A DNA stretch of 64,000 nucleotides from NCBI GenBank assembly GCA_963965975.1, contig OZ014412.1, positions 11,918,849-11,982,848 of the forward strand, read 5' to 3'. The notes beneath the pieces are model-generated. The model searched no databases and was not told the DNA's origin. It worked only from the letters and a program-made list of their open reading frames with translations. The stretch is from Xestospongia bergquistia. Lineage: Eukaryota > Porifera > Demospongiae > Haplosclerida > Petrosiidae. This document shows, piece after piece, positions 35,150 through 44,690 of the stretch. Both the position numbers and the translations under genes were made by a program. Within the stretch, counting starts at the first letter, position 1, and every line of letters begins with the position of its first letter.

Positions 35150-35562
35150 TGGACATACTGAGAGAATCATGGGAAGCCAGCAAATCGGAAGACGATAACA
35201 TTGTGTCTTATGTCTTACTAACACAAGAAAAACTGACGAAGATAATGGAGCTGGTTCAGAAGAATCTTGCAAAAGCTCAGGAACATCACAAGAACTGGTA
35301 TGACAGGAATGCTCGTGTTCGGGAATTCCAACCAGGAAACCAGATACTGGTGTTGCTTCCCACGGCTACGAGTAAGCTACTTGCTCAATGGCAAGGGCCG
35401 TATGAGGTCGTGAGGAGAATCGATAAAGTAGACTATGTCATTGATATGCATGACAGGAGGAAGAGGAAGAGAATCTTCTATGTGAACGTGTTGCGGAAAT
35501 TTCATGTGCCTAAAGTGTTCAAAACTAACTATTTTGTGGAAGGAATAGATGATAATATCTGA
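35150..35562 (+). pseudogene. Integrase C-terminal domain, Gmr1-type copy 2
   Basis: Reading starts near 35155 with DILRESWEASKS, then KIMELVQKNLAKAQEHHKNW, FQPGNQILVLLPTATSKLLA, QWQGPYEVVRRIDKVDYVID and KRKRIFYVNVLRKFH. This is the beta-barrel end of a Ty3-type integrase. The catalytic core is missing, cut off at the 5' edge. The frame leads into the RT region about 100 bp downstream, with no RT or RNase H before it. Confidence 0.85.
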
Positions 35563-36350
35563 GAGGAAGAGACAACTGTGTGTGGAACAAGGATCCAGAA
35601 GGACAACCGTTAGACGACTGGACATTTATCAGAAGGAGAAGCTCTATGAAGTGATCAGGCAATTTACAGATGTGTTACAAAATACACAGGGGAGGATGAA
35701 TTTGACTGTACATCACATTGAAACCGGATCAGCTCTACCTGTTTGTCTCCCACCATATAGACTACCACATGCCTACTGAGATGCGGTAAAGGCAGAACTG
35801 CAGCAGATGCTAGCAGGTGGAATTATTGAACAGTCATCAAGTGAGTGAGCGTCCCCAATTGTTATTGTTAACAAAAAGGATGGCTCGCTACGACTCTGTG
35901 TGGACTATCAGAAATTAAACTCTGTGTCACAGTCCGACACGTATCTGATGCCGAGGATTGACGAGCTTATTGATGGATTAAGGCAGAGTAAATATATCAG
36001 TACTTTTGATCTGACTCGTGGATACTGGCAGGTTCCAGTTTCTGAAAGAGATCGTCCCAAGACTGCATTTAACACACTATTAGGCCTGTATCGGTTTAAT
36101 GTGATGCCATTTGGGTTACAGGGTGCCCCAGCAACATTTCAAAGGATGATGGATTACCTTGTTGATGGCTGTGGTGCATTTGCAGCAGCTTATCTGGACG
36201 ACTTAGTTGTTTTTAGTGGATCATGGGAAGACCATCTTATCCACTTAATCGAAATTTTTAAACGTTTACGTAGAGCTGAACTCACGGCAAAGCCAAGTAA
36301 GTGCCAATTTGCAATGCGTCAATGCACTTACTGTTGTGGGTAATGATTTG
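35549..36350 (+). pseudogene. Reverse transcriptase, Gmr1-type copy 2
   Basis: A linker (LYEVIRQFTDVLQNTQGRMN, then HIETGSALPVCLPPYRLPHA) is followed by a stop at 35778, then AELQQMLAGGIIEQSSSE, a second stop, and ASPIVIVNKKDGSLRLCVDY. The 147-codon frame 35900-36343 has YISTFDLTRGYWQVPVSERD (first Asp), MPFGLQGAPATFQRMMDYLV and AAYLDDLVVFSGSWEDHL, the YxDD box. A shift follows near 36343. Catalytic aspartates are intact but at least two stops interrupt the domain. Confidence 0.88.
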
Positions 36351-36399
36351 ATTCGCAATGAAACTACTAAGATGGAGGCAGTGCAAACATTTCCAACAC

Positions 36400-36993
36400 T
36401 AGGCTCAAAGACAGATGTAAGAGCCTCCTAGACCTTACGGGATACTATTGAAAATTTATCCCGGGATATGCTACTGTCTCATCGGTACTCTCTGATCTCA
36501 TGAGGAAGTCTGCTCCCAATAAGGTAGTATGGACCCCTCAGTGCGAGAAAGCCTTTGCTGAACTGAAGAGATTACTATGTTCTGCCCTAGTATTGAAAGC
36601 TCCTGATTTTTCCCGAGTATTTATTTTACAAACTGATGCTTCTGATCGTAGAATCGGTGCAGTTTTAAGTCAAATAGACGAAAATGAGGACAACCATCCA
36701 ATTGCGTATTTAGTAAGAAGCTTATGCCCAGGGAACAAAGATATTCAACTGTAGAAAAGGAGTGCTTAGCTATCAAGTTAGCTACTCATGCTTTTCGAGT
36801 CTATTTGCTGGGTCGTAAATTTATTATTCAGACCGATCATCGTGCATTGGAATTGCTGGATCGTTTAAAAGAAAACAATGCGCGATTGACTAGGTAGAGT
36901 TTGTCACTCCAACCATATCACTTTGTCGTTAACTATTGTTCTGGATCAAAAAATGGAAACGCGGATGCCTTGTCCAGAATCGCGACAAACTAG
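36400..36993 (+). pseudogene. RNase H, Gmr1-type copy 2, end of pol
   Basis: After the RT-RNase H tether (GYYRKFIPGYATVSS-like reading near 36440) the frame 36500-36754 gives WTPQCEKAFAELKRLLCSAL and FILQTDASDRRIGAVLSQID. A shift then leads to TVEKECLAIKLATHAFRVYL, FIIQTDHRALELLDRLKENN and, after a stop, VVNYCSGSKNGNADALSRIA and a final stop at 36991. The last motif is the usual end of RNase H, and only 27 bases separate the pol stop from the LTR. This proves that integrase is not downstream of RNase H here. Confidence 0.88.
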
Positions 36994-37004
36994 TTTGTCG
37001 CTGG

Positions 37005-37019
37005 AGAAGACAGGAGGAG
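37005..37019 (+). other. Polypurine tract of Gmr1-type copy 2
   Basis: AGAAGACAGGAGGAG immediately precedes the LTR start TGTGATGG at 37020. It is the expected plus-strand primer. Confidence 0.8.
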
Positions 37020-37390
37020 TGTGATGGACTCATTGATGTGTTAGTTATTATTGTGTGTGATAAGTGTTTAGTATATTATTTGAGTTATCATTTATTTGGA
37101 TTACTGTTACTTACACCTCTATTGTGTCATTGATTAGCAAATGTTGTTAATAGATGTTACTTGCACCTCTATTGTTCTTGTAATTTATGTTAAGTGTGTT
37201 GATATATATTTCTTAGCGCTAGTTTTCACTAGTGATACTTTTTCATTTACACTGTTCTTTGTGTTGTACACTATTTAAAGTCTGTTCTTTTGTAATAAAT
37301 TAGTCATTTTGTGATATTAAAATTACCCTGTCAAATTGGTGACTAGCTGTGCTTGTTTAGCATCAGACCTCTTCTATCTAATCTATTACA
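37020..37390 (+). repeat. LTR of Gmr1-type copy 2 (371 bp)
   Basis: Begins TGTGATGGACTCATTGATG and ends CTATTACA; it matches the inverse of 15135-15505 over its whole length. AATAAA-like and TATA-like stretches occur inside (TGTAATAAATTAG near 37290). TTTGGTGGCAGTGGCGGGAT follows directly, the primer-binding region of a further copy. Confidence 0.9.
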
Positions 37391-37535
37391 TTTGGTGGCA
37401 GTGGCGGGATCTCGATCGTTGAACAAACATTTGACTTTCCATGCATATTTTCAGGTTATATGACAACTTGCTCAGGACGTAGCTGTAAGCAACATAAAGA
37501 AATGTCGGCTCAAAGATGGATATGATGAAGGAGCA
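37391..37535 (+). pseudogene. Leader and first gag codons after the LTR of copy 2
   Basis: This closely matches the minus-strand segment 15134-14990 of copy 1, including GCTGTAAGCAACATAAAGAA and the gag start MDMMKEQ. Similarity stops at about 37533. It is the start of a second element body that has been lost. Confidence 0.85.
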
Positions 37536-37594
37536 ATCCTTCACAGTGTGTTAATAAATTTACTATGCACCTAACGGTCTATTTGTTCATCTTA

Positions 37595-37900
37595 TGATAC
37601 ATTTTAATGTCCTTACAAATTTATATGGACAAATTGCATTCTGCATATATTGATCTACCACTTATTAATTACAATGTCCTTTTTAACTGTTATTATTAGG
37701 AAATTTTTAAGAGAGGGGATTTTCATAGTTTGCTTCTGAACATTTCTTGAAATTTTGAAGATAAAGGAAATGACATCAAAATACATATACTTGCTTACAG
37801 TTTTATGATCAACAATTCTGTCACTATCTTAACATAATTATTGGGATAATTAACTTTATTTCAAAAAAGTTTATTGTCTCTTCGCGAGGGACATGATTAC
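37595..37900 (+). repeat. Dispersed repeat of unknown class, copy 1
   Basis: It aligns with 50967-51510: shared blocks include CATCTTATGATACATTTTAA, GCATATATTGATCT, ACTTATTAATT, TTTTCATAGTTTGCTTCT, ATATACTTGCTTA and TTTTATGATCAACA in the same order and orientation. No coding frame or terminal repeat was found. It may be a SINE-like or non-autonomous element. Confidence 0.7.
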
Positions 37901-38057
37901 AAAGCAATAAATTATACAGTGTGCAAGTCACATGAGGGTGGATTCCATAGTAATCCAGTCATGTAAGATGCAAATTATTTGTTAAAATAGCATTTTTACA
38001 GTATATACTACAGGATTTAAAATTGGTGCTATATTTATATAATTAAATAACAAAAAT

Positions 38058-38640
38058 GTGAAAATTGACACATCAGCAATATTTCTCGCATTGTTAAAAG
38101 ATTTTCATGATCCAAAACCATATGTTATAGTACAGCGTTATAAGTTTAACTCAAGAGTTCGAACAGCTGATGAGAGTATTACGACTTATGTTACTGCACT
38201 ATGGCAGATGGCCAAACACTGCGACTATAAAGATAAAGTACAAGAGATGCTACATGATAGACTCATATGTGGTGTCAATCAGTCAGGTATTCAGAAAGGT
38301 CTCCTCCTGGTTGAACTTTTGACAAGGCACTCAACATAGCTAAAGCATTGGAAGCGGCTGAAAAGGACACTCAGGATCTCAAGTCAGATACCGCTGTACC
38401 CAGCCAAAGTTTTCACTTCACCTCACAGACTCGGGGGAGACGCTACAAAATTGCTACAGAGGCATCAAGTTACCACAAACTATGCTACAGGTGTGGAGGA
38501 GCTCATCCGCAATCCTCATGTAAATGCAAAGACAGGGATTGTCTGATTTGTCAGAAGAAAGGTCACATTGCAAGAGTATGTAAGTTTAAGAAACCTGATG
38601 CTAGGCATCAGAAATCTTCTTCAAAAACCCACTTTATTTG
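38058..38640 (+). pseudogene. Gag of third Ty3/gypsy family, two zinc knuckles
   Basis: The frame 38058-38339 reads IFLALLKDFHDPKPYVIVQR, YKFNSRVRTADESITTYVTA and LRQMA-like WQMAKHCDYKDKV, a capsid-type segment. A frameshift near 38330 leads into 38348-38641, with KLCYRCGGAHPQSSC and DCLICQKKGHIARVCKFKK, i.e. two adjacent zinc knuckles as in this lineage. The N-terminus is not clear because the ATG at 38058 may be internal. Confidence 0.8.
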
Positions 38641-38677
38641 AGAACAAGAACAAAATACCAGAAGTTATTCATATGAT

Positions 38678-39046
38678 ATGTTCAGTGCAGGAAATAGTTC
38701 AAGAGAACCTATTATTGTTAATGCGAGTCTTAATCAAGTCCCAGTAACTATGGAACTCCATACAGGTGCATTTCTTTCTGTTATCAACAAGGATACGTAC
38801 AACCACATCAATACAGTTGCTACAACTCCCATTACAAAATCACCAGTCAAGTTGAAAACCTACATAGGTGAGAATATTCCAATTATAGGTAATATTAATG
38901 TACATGTAAAGTACAAAGAGTTAGAGGAGGAATTGCCACTCCTTGTGGCTGATGGAAATGTCCCAAACCTTTTAGGAGGGATTGGTTTAGTAAGTGTAGA
39001 GTCAATCTGGGAGAAATTTTTACTCCAGCTTCACACAATGCATTAA
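38678..39046 (+). pseudogene. Aspartic protease of third family, active-site Asp replaced
   Basis: The reading NASLNQVPVTMELHTGAFLS, then VINKDTY, corresponds to the active-site strand, but the residue where Asp of the D-T/S-G motif belongs is His (CAT at 38759-38761). The second half of the fold follows with ENIPIIGNINVHVKYKELEE and LPLLVADGNVPNLLGGIGL. The substitution would abolish activity. RT begins after several frame breaks about 120 bp downstream. Confidence 0.8.
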
Positions 39047-39109
39047 AAAAGCCCCAAAAAGGTATTCGAGTGTTTTTACAGAGAAATTGAGTTGCCTCAA
39101 AGGTGTCAA

Positions 39110-40410
39110 AATACAACTTAGTGTAAACAATAGGGCTTGTCCCAAATTATTTAAGCCCGAACCAGTACCATTTGTATTTAGTGAGAAAGTTGAAGCAGAA
39201 TTAGAAAGGCTGGTGGCATCCAATGTCATATCATCAGTAAAAATTTGAAAATGTGCCGCTCCTATTGTACCTGTGGTTAAGCAAGATAGTTCAATATGGA
39301 TTTGTGGCAATTTTAAAGTCACAATTAAACAAGCATCCCAAGTAGACACCTATCCCCTTTCTAACATTTGTTTACCAAGCTATCAGGTGGGAAGTATTTT
39401 AGTAAAGTAGATTTGTCTCAAGCATACATTCAATTGCCATTAGAAGACAGTTCAAAGGAATTTGTTACCATAAACATCCACAAGGGGCTATTTCATTATA
39501 ATAGGTTGCCATTTAGTGTTATGTCTGCACTGGCAGTTTTTCAGAGTTACAGGGATAGCCTCCTCCAAGGATGCAAGGGAGTAACAGCATATCTTGATGA
39601 CATACTAGTAGCAGGTTCGACTGTTGCAGGTCATTTAGAGAATCTCAGTGCTGTGTTACACAAGCTCAATAAAGCTGGCTTTGGATTGAATAGGGGGAAA
39701 TGTTCTTTCATAAAGTCAAGTGTTGAATACCTAGGCCATATTATTGATAGCCAGGGGCTTCACCCAACCACGGAAAAAGTCAAAGCGATTCAAGATGCAC
39801 CTAAACCCAAAAATGTAACAGAACTAAGGCCCTTTTTAGGACTTATAAATTATTATAGCCGTTTCTTACCTAATTTATTGTCAAAGTTGACTCCCTTATA
39901 TAACTTACTATGCAAGAACACTAGATGGTCCTGGAAAGTCAGAGAGATGCAGCTTTTTATATAACTGAAAAGGCCTTGCAAGCAGACTCACTATTAGTCC
40001 ATTTTGATAACATAAAACCTTTAGTTTTGACATGTGAAGCATCACCATACGGGATTGGTGCTGTTTTGTCACACACCATGGAAGATGATAGCAATAGACC
40101 CACAGCATTTGCCTCAAGAACTCTAACAGTAGCTGAGAAAAAGTACACCCAACTTGAATAAGAGGGTCTTGCCATTGTTTTTGGCACTAAAAAGTTTCAC
40201 AATTATCTGTATGGCTGAGAGTTTACAATCAAATCTGATCACAAACCATTATTCTTTCTATTCAGTGAAAGGAAAGGTATCCCTCATTTGGCTTCTGTAA
40301 TTATTCAGAGATGGACATTGACATTAAGCACATATATGTATACTATTTGTTACAAGGCTGGAACAGAGATAAGTAATGGTAATGAACTTAGTCATTTACA
40401 GATACCAGTC
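39110..40410 (+). pseudogene. RT and RNase H of third family
   Basis: Fragments before 39360 (FKPEPVPFVFSEKVEAELER, LVASNVIS) are broken by stops. The frame 39368-39964 gives KYFSKVDLSQAYIQLPLEDS (first Asp), NRLPFSVMSALAVFQSYRDS and VTAYLDDILVAGST (catalytic DD), then FIKSSVEYLGHIIDSQGLHP. RNase H is in frame 39925-40161 (LVLTCEASPYGIGAVLSHTM) and onward past a stop: EGLAIVFGTKKFHNYLYG, SDHKPLFFLFSERKGIPHLA. The first RNase H Asp is Glu (CEAS for CDAS). The domains are complete in order but broken. Confidence 0.85.
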
Positions 40411-40429
40411 ACTACTTCATCAGACTGCC

Positions 40430-40947
40430 TACCAGGAGAGTTAGTAAATTTGTGAGATCATTTGTCAACTACGTTATTGACTGGAGCAGAGATTAGACAA
40501 CAGACAGGTTGTGACCCTTTATATATTATCAGGCTGGCCTATCTCACAGGACTCGGTCAACCTAAAACCCTCATGAACTCAGTGTTCTTCAATGATGTTT
40601 ATTGTGGGGATCAAGGGTAGTAATTCCAAAAAATTCTCGTACTACGGTTTTAAAGAAATTACATGAAACTCATCAAGGAGCAAGCAAGGTGAAATTATTA
40701 GCCAGATCATGTGTGGGGAAGTTGTCAAAGTTTCAGGTCCCTTGTCTTATGTCATTAAGTTAAACAATGGAACGGAAATTAGACATCCAGATAGTCAAAT
40801 TGATTATGAAATGTATGGTGATGATTTTGATAGTTCATCTCAAACCTCAGAGCCTGTTGCGGTGTTACCCACAGATCGATCATCCACTGGTGGGAATTCT
40901 CAAATGTCTGAAACAATTACACCTGCGACATCAATTACTACACATTG
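40430..40947 (+). pseudogene. Integrase remnant of third family, core deleted
   Basis: A pre-integrase region (LTGAEIRQQTGCDPLYIIRL) is followed by KNSRTTVLKKLHETHQGASK, the first His pair of the H2C2 finger. The next reading, CGEVVKVSGPLSYVIKLNNG with DSSSQTSEPVAVLPTDRSST, belongs to the extreme C-terminus of such an integrase. Roughly 250 to 300 residues, including the DDE core, are absent between them. Deletion is the simplest explanation. Confidence 0.75.
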
Positions 40948-41013
40948 ATCACTTCTTGAAAGAAGACTGCCACAACGTTATGGACGGCCTATTTTATGCT
41001 AAAGGTGGAGGAA

Positions 41014-41250
41014 TGTAGTAGACTAATACTTATCTAATGTATGTATCATGTTTACCCATTGTTAGTAAATTGTTATAATGATGTAATTGTTTATTTAGTG
41101 TATATATTTAAGTAGTTGTGTATTTATTTTTAGTTCAGTTGGTAGTCAGCGTGTTACCTGCTGTTGTATTTGTATGAGTTGGTTGTGTTCCTTTGTTGAA
41201 GTTTGTTATTCTAATATTTTATCTAAAACATAAGTTCATAACTCATCACA
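41014..41250 (+). repeat. Possible 3' LTR of third Ty3/gypsy family
   Basis: It starts TGTAGTAGACTAATAC directly after the purine tract AAAGGTGGAGGAA and may end ACTCATCACA at 41250, giving TG...CA ends. There is no second copy in the window to confirm the limits. The kinase-like sequence starts right after it. Confidence 0.45.
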
Positions 41251-41255
41251 GTCAT

Positions 41256-42186
41256 GTTTGAAGAAAGAAAGAGCTCAATATGCAGAAGAAATGTTTAGTT
41301 TATCTTTGCAGATGTCAAAACAAGTAGTTAATATTCCAGAAGAAGAAAAAGTGAACATTTCCTCCCAAAATGAAAAGGTGTGAAAAAAAGCTTTTCAAGA
41401 ACTGGTTTTGCAGCATAACCAACAGGACAGATTAAATGAGGATTATTCTTGGGTTGTGAGAAAGGAAGTTGAATTAACTGATGAGGTTGTTGGTAAAGGC
41501 GCTTGTGGTGTTGTTAAGATTGCTAACTTCAGAGGTATTAGGGTAGCTGCAAAATGTCTACACAACATTGTACTTCAGAATACAACATGCAGATCTTCAC
41601 ACGAGACACGGAAATTTCTGCTCAAATTTGCCATCCCAATATATTACAGTTTATAGGGGCTGCTCATGAAGGCATAATACTGTCTGATCTGATACCTACC
41701 AGTCTATATAAAGAGCTTGAGAACCATCCTTTAGCATATCCTGAGATTCCTAAAATTGCTCTAAATGTCTGTGAAGTTCTCAATTACCTTCATAACCAGA
41801 GACCTCACCCAATACTCGTTCATCATATTAGTAGCCCTAATGTTCTACTAGAAACATCAAGTAATAAAATATGGAAGGCTAAGCTATCTCGATATGGTTC
41901 AGCCAATTTTGTTCATAAAGTAACAGTCATTAGCATATGCCCAGGGAGTTCTGCCTATTCAGCACCTAAAGCTTCCTTTAACAAGCAACATTCTTTAGCG
42001 ATGGATGTGTACAGTTTCTGAATATTGCTAGCGGAGATGGTTTTATGTCACCACCCTTGTTTGACAAGCTCAGTACAAACAGAGAATATTTAACGACCAT
42101 CCCTCAAATTACTAATTCAAAATTGTCTGATATTTGAGGCAAGATCTCAACCAACATTAACTGTAGCTTCTTCACAAATTGAATAA
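41256..42186 (+). pseudogene. Protein kinase domain pseudogene (sponge-type tyrosine-kinase-like)
   Basis: No intron is apparent. An N-terminal segment (SLSLQMSKQVVNIPEEEKVN) has a stop at about 41381. The kinase domain starts DYSWVVRKEVELTDEVVGKG, with the glycine loop GKGACGVV and the Lys strand VAAKCLH. After a frameshift near 41555: HPNILQFIGAAHEG, then VCEVLNYLHN. The catalytic loop reads LVHHISSPNVLLE, one residue shorter than expected and without the catalytic Asp. The metal-binding motif is SRYGSAN (Asp lost), and the APE motif is APK. DVYSF is followed by a stop at 42019. The loop wording resembles kinases I associate with sponge genomes. It is dead as a kinase. Confidence 0.85.
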
Positions 42187-42884
42187 CTATATAAGCAAAA
42201 GTAAATGACCACTTGTGGCCTAAATATTTGTAGTTTTTACTATTTTGTAATTGCATAATTGAGGTTTGAAGAGGCTAATATGGCATCAAAACCTTGACAT
42301 ACCCTGGAAACTTCATACAACAAAAACTTGTTTGCTTGAACAGAATATTTAATTTGACCAACACAAACCTTGTTATGTAGCTGTAGCCATCATAGCAGAC
42401 ATAGTTAAACTATACCTGAATTTTAAAGAAGCATTGTAGCATTGCTTTAGAGCACAAATATACAAATGATCAAACCAACTCTATTGTAAGGACATTTCAT
42501 GAGTTTCTATCTGTGAAATGCAATGACTTTCATATGGTTAGAGTACCAAGGATTAGTTTAATAAATGCTGAAAATGTGAAGCTTAGCAGACAAAAGTTCA
42601 AGGAGTTACAGGTAGAAACACTTATCCCAAAGCCTGTCACAGATTTGTGGCTTCCGTGAATTAAATTAAAACAGTGATTTCATGAATTTGTGACAACTGT
42701 CCTCTAAGGATTAACAGCAACAAAGTCTCTGACAAATATATGTGATTATCATGATGTTCTAAACAGAGATCTCATCAGCAGACATGGTAAACAAAAATAA
42801 CAGTCCTCACCTTCTAGACTATTATAGTGAGATATAATATTCCACTTTTAGAATTGGTCATCACAAATATGTCAATGGTATCTA
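42187..42884. other. Stretch without a recognised gene
   Basis: No recognisable gene lies between the kinase pseudogene and the MITE. A short reading near 42590-42680 (RQKFKELQVETLIPKPVTD) is not assignable. Confidence 0.45.
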
Positions 42885-42892
42885 GAGGACAC

Positions 42893-43389
42893 CAAGCTTG
42901 GGGTCAAATACATAAGTATTTGTATTTAGCTGTATTTAAATACTTTTTTGAGTATTTGTATTTGTATTTGTATTTTGAAGTTTTGAAACAGGAAGTATTT
43001 GTATTTGTATTTGAAATACTTTGTGAAATCTCCAAATACTCTTTTTTAAATTGCTTGTTTCTGTGGAAAGACTATTAGCATAGCAGGAAACGTTTTTCAC
43101 CCTGATTGATATCACCTAACTGACAAAACATTTGAAGAACTTATGTTTATTAGATACAATCAATAATTTGTAATAATTAGTTCATTACATGTAAAAGCAA
43201 ATAATGGGGATGTTCTGGGATAGTACAAAGAAGTATTTGGAAAGTATTTAAATACTTTTCAAAGTATTTGTATTTGCATTTGAAATACATTCCTGCTAGA
43301 AGTATTTGTATTTGTATTTTGTATTTCATATTTTGAGAGTATTTGTATTTGTATTTAAATACTATTTAATGTATTTGACCCCATGCCTG
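42893..43389. mobile_element. Non-autonomous hAT-type MITE with exact 8-bp target duplication
   Basis: GAGGACAC flanks both sides (42885-42892 and 43390-43397). The ends CAAGCTTGGGGTCAAATACA and its inverse ending GGGGTC...CATGCCTG (TGTATTTGACCCCATGCCTG-like) are imperfect TIRs of at least 20 bp. Inside are many copies of AGTATTTGTATTTGTATTT on both strands in subterminal positions. There is no transposase frame; the 83-codon frame here is low-complexity. It would need an autonomous hAT partner. Confidence 0.9.
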
Positions 43390-43397
43390 GAGGACAC

Positions 43398-44400
43398 ATA
43401 CCTGTATAGTACCTAACTACATAGTGTTAACAAAGGGATATTAGATGAGAAACAACTTATTTTGGAATGTCTTCTAAATTTCTATACACATCATCCAAAT
43501 ATAAATTGAGACGATATTCCATTCTCGACTTAGTGTCATCTAGCTGTTTGCTCACAGTTCATGGAAGTTACACTGTATATACATACTACATAGTATCTAT
43601 CTTAAATGAATAATAAGTCTAAATCAGCCTTATGTCAGGAAAGAACAGTTTTGTTATGGCATGTCTTGAGCAAGGAGTCAATGGAATGGTATCATTAACA
43701 CTTCATGCTGTTTTGTTGTTGGTCTCAACTCAATATAGTTACATTGCTAACCTTTTACATGTTAGAATTTGTTTGATTAGGTCAATGTGTTAAATATACA
43801 TTGAAGATCTAATAAATACTGTCAAGATATGAATTTTTGGTGGGAAATTATTTTCATGCTATTTATGAAGATATTTGCATCTATGGGATCTATTATCCAC
43901 ATTGAACTTGACCCTTTAATTAACAGTTAATATACCTGGCTATTTGTTGCTCTTTAGCAATTTTTAACTTTTAGAATAACAACATATTTGTAACGTTCAT
44001 TTGATCTACTACAGAGTTGGTGTTTAATCTTTTAATTTGCTTTGTCATCACATTCACAGCATGTTATTAGTTAAGTCTGTTGTATATTGTTTGAAGACTT
44101 GAAAGTTACAGATCTGCAATCATCAATTTCTTGCTATTGTTACTTTTATAAGTTAGTATATATTATATGTAGTGTATCAAACTTAAAAATTTCACACATT
44201 CATATAATAAAAGTTTCTTAGGCATTTTCTAAATTAAACCACACCCACCACAAACTTCACACACAAAATTAAATACCTCTATGAATTTTTAATAAGGACT
44301 GATATTTACAAAATACTAGAATTTGAACTGTTAAATTTATTATATATATTTTATTATTGTGCTAAACATTTACATTTATTAACTATGTCAACTTTGTTAT
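43398..44400. other. AT-rich stretch without a recognised gene
   Basis: No reading frame above 60 codons and no clear repeat. Confidence 0.5.
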
Positions 44401-44419
44401 TACCATAACAACCAGCACT

Positions 44420-44690
44420 CCCAGCACCACCATCATCATCAGAGGTGAGTGTAGTACCTCCTACTCCTACTGACCGTTTACATAAACAGACTGGACCATC
44501 CCTTAAAGTGGTTAACAACGCTACAATAGCGACTTATGGTACTCGTTCCCTCACCCTTAATTAAGGACTACGACAAACATTTCGTTGGATATTCGTTATT
44601 GCTAATGTCAGAAAACCAATCCTTGGAGCCGATTTTCTATCACATTATGAACTTATAGTGGATGTAGCTCACAGAAACTCCCAGATACAG
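44420..44690 (+). pseudogene. Protease fragment of fourth family
   Basis: The readings PTDRLHKQTGPSLKVVNN, ATIATYGTRSLTL, then FRWIFVIANVRKPILGADFL and SHYELIVDVAHR represent the second half of a retroviral-type protease with the ILGADFL motif. The N-terminal active-site DTG strand is not seen. A stop near 44562 interrupts it. Confidence 0.7.

Larger units (their letters stand above)
35136..37535 (+). mobile_element. Gmr1-type Ty3/gypsy retrotransposon, 3' half plus LTR and leader (copy 2)
   Basis: On the plus strand the order is integrase C-terminus, RT, RNase H, polypurine tract, 371-bp LTR. After the LTR the 5' leader and first gag codons continue (37391-37535), matching copy 1 closely. 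An LTR followed by its own leader means this was the joint of two tandem copies sharing an LTR, or an insertion of a circular form. The 5' edge lies inside the integrase and the 3' edge shortly after gag begins. Several stops and frameshifts are present. Confidence 0.88.
38058..41250 (+). mobile_element. Ty3/gypsy retrotransposon, third family, internally deleted
   Basis: Domains in order: gag with zinc knuckles, protease, RT, RNase H, the start of integrase (HETHQGASK near 40664-40690) and then directly the integrase C-terminal region (GEVVKVSGPLSYVIK at 40711). The zinc-finger remainder and the rve core are missing. A likely polypurine tract AAAGGTGGAGGAA precedes a possible 3' LTR. No 5' LTR was found before 38058, so the 5' end is truncated or highly diverged. 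Confidence 0.85.
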
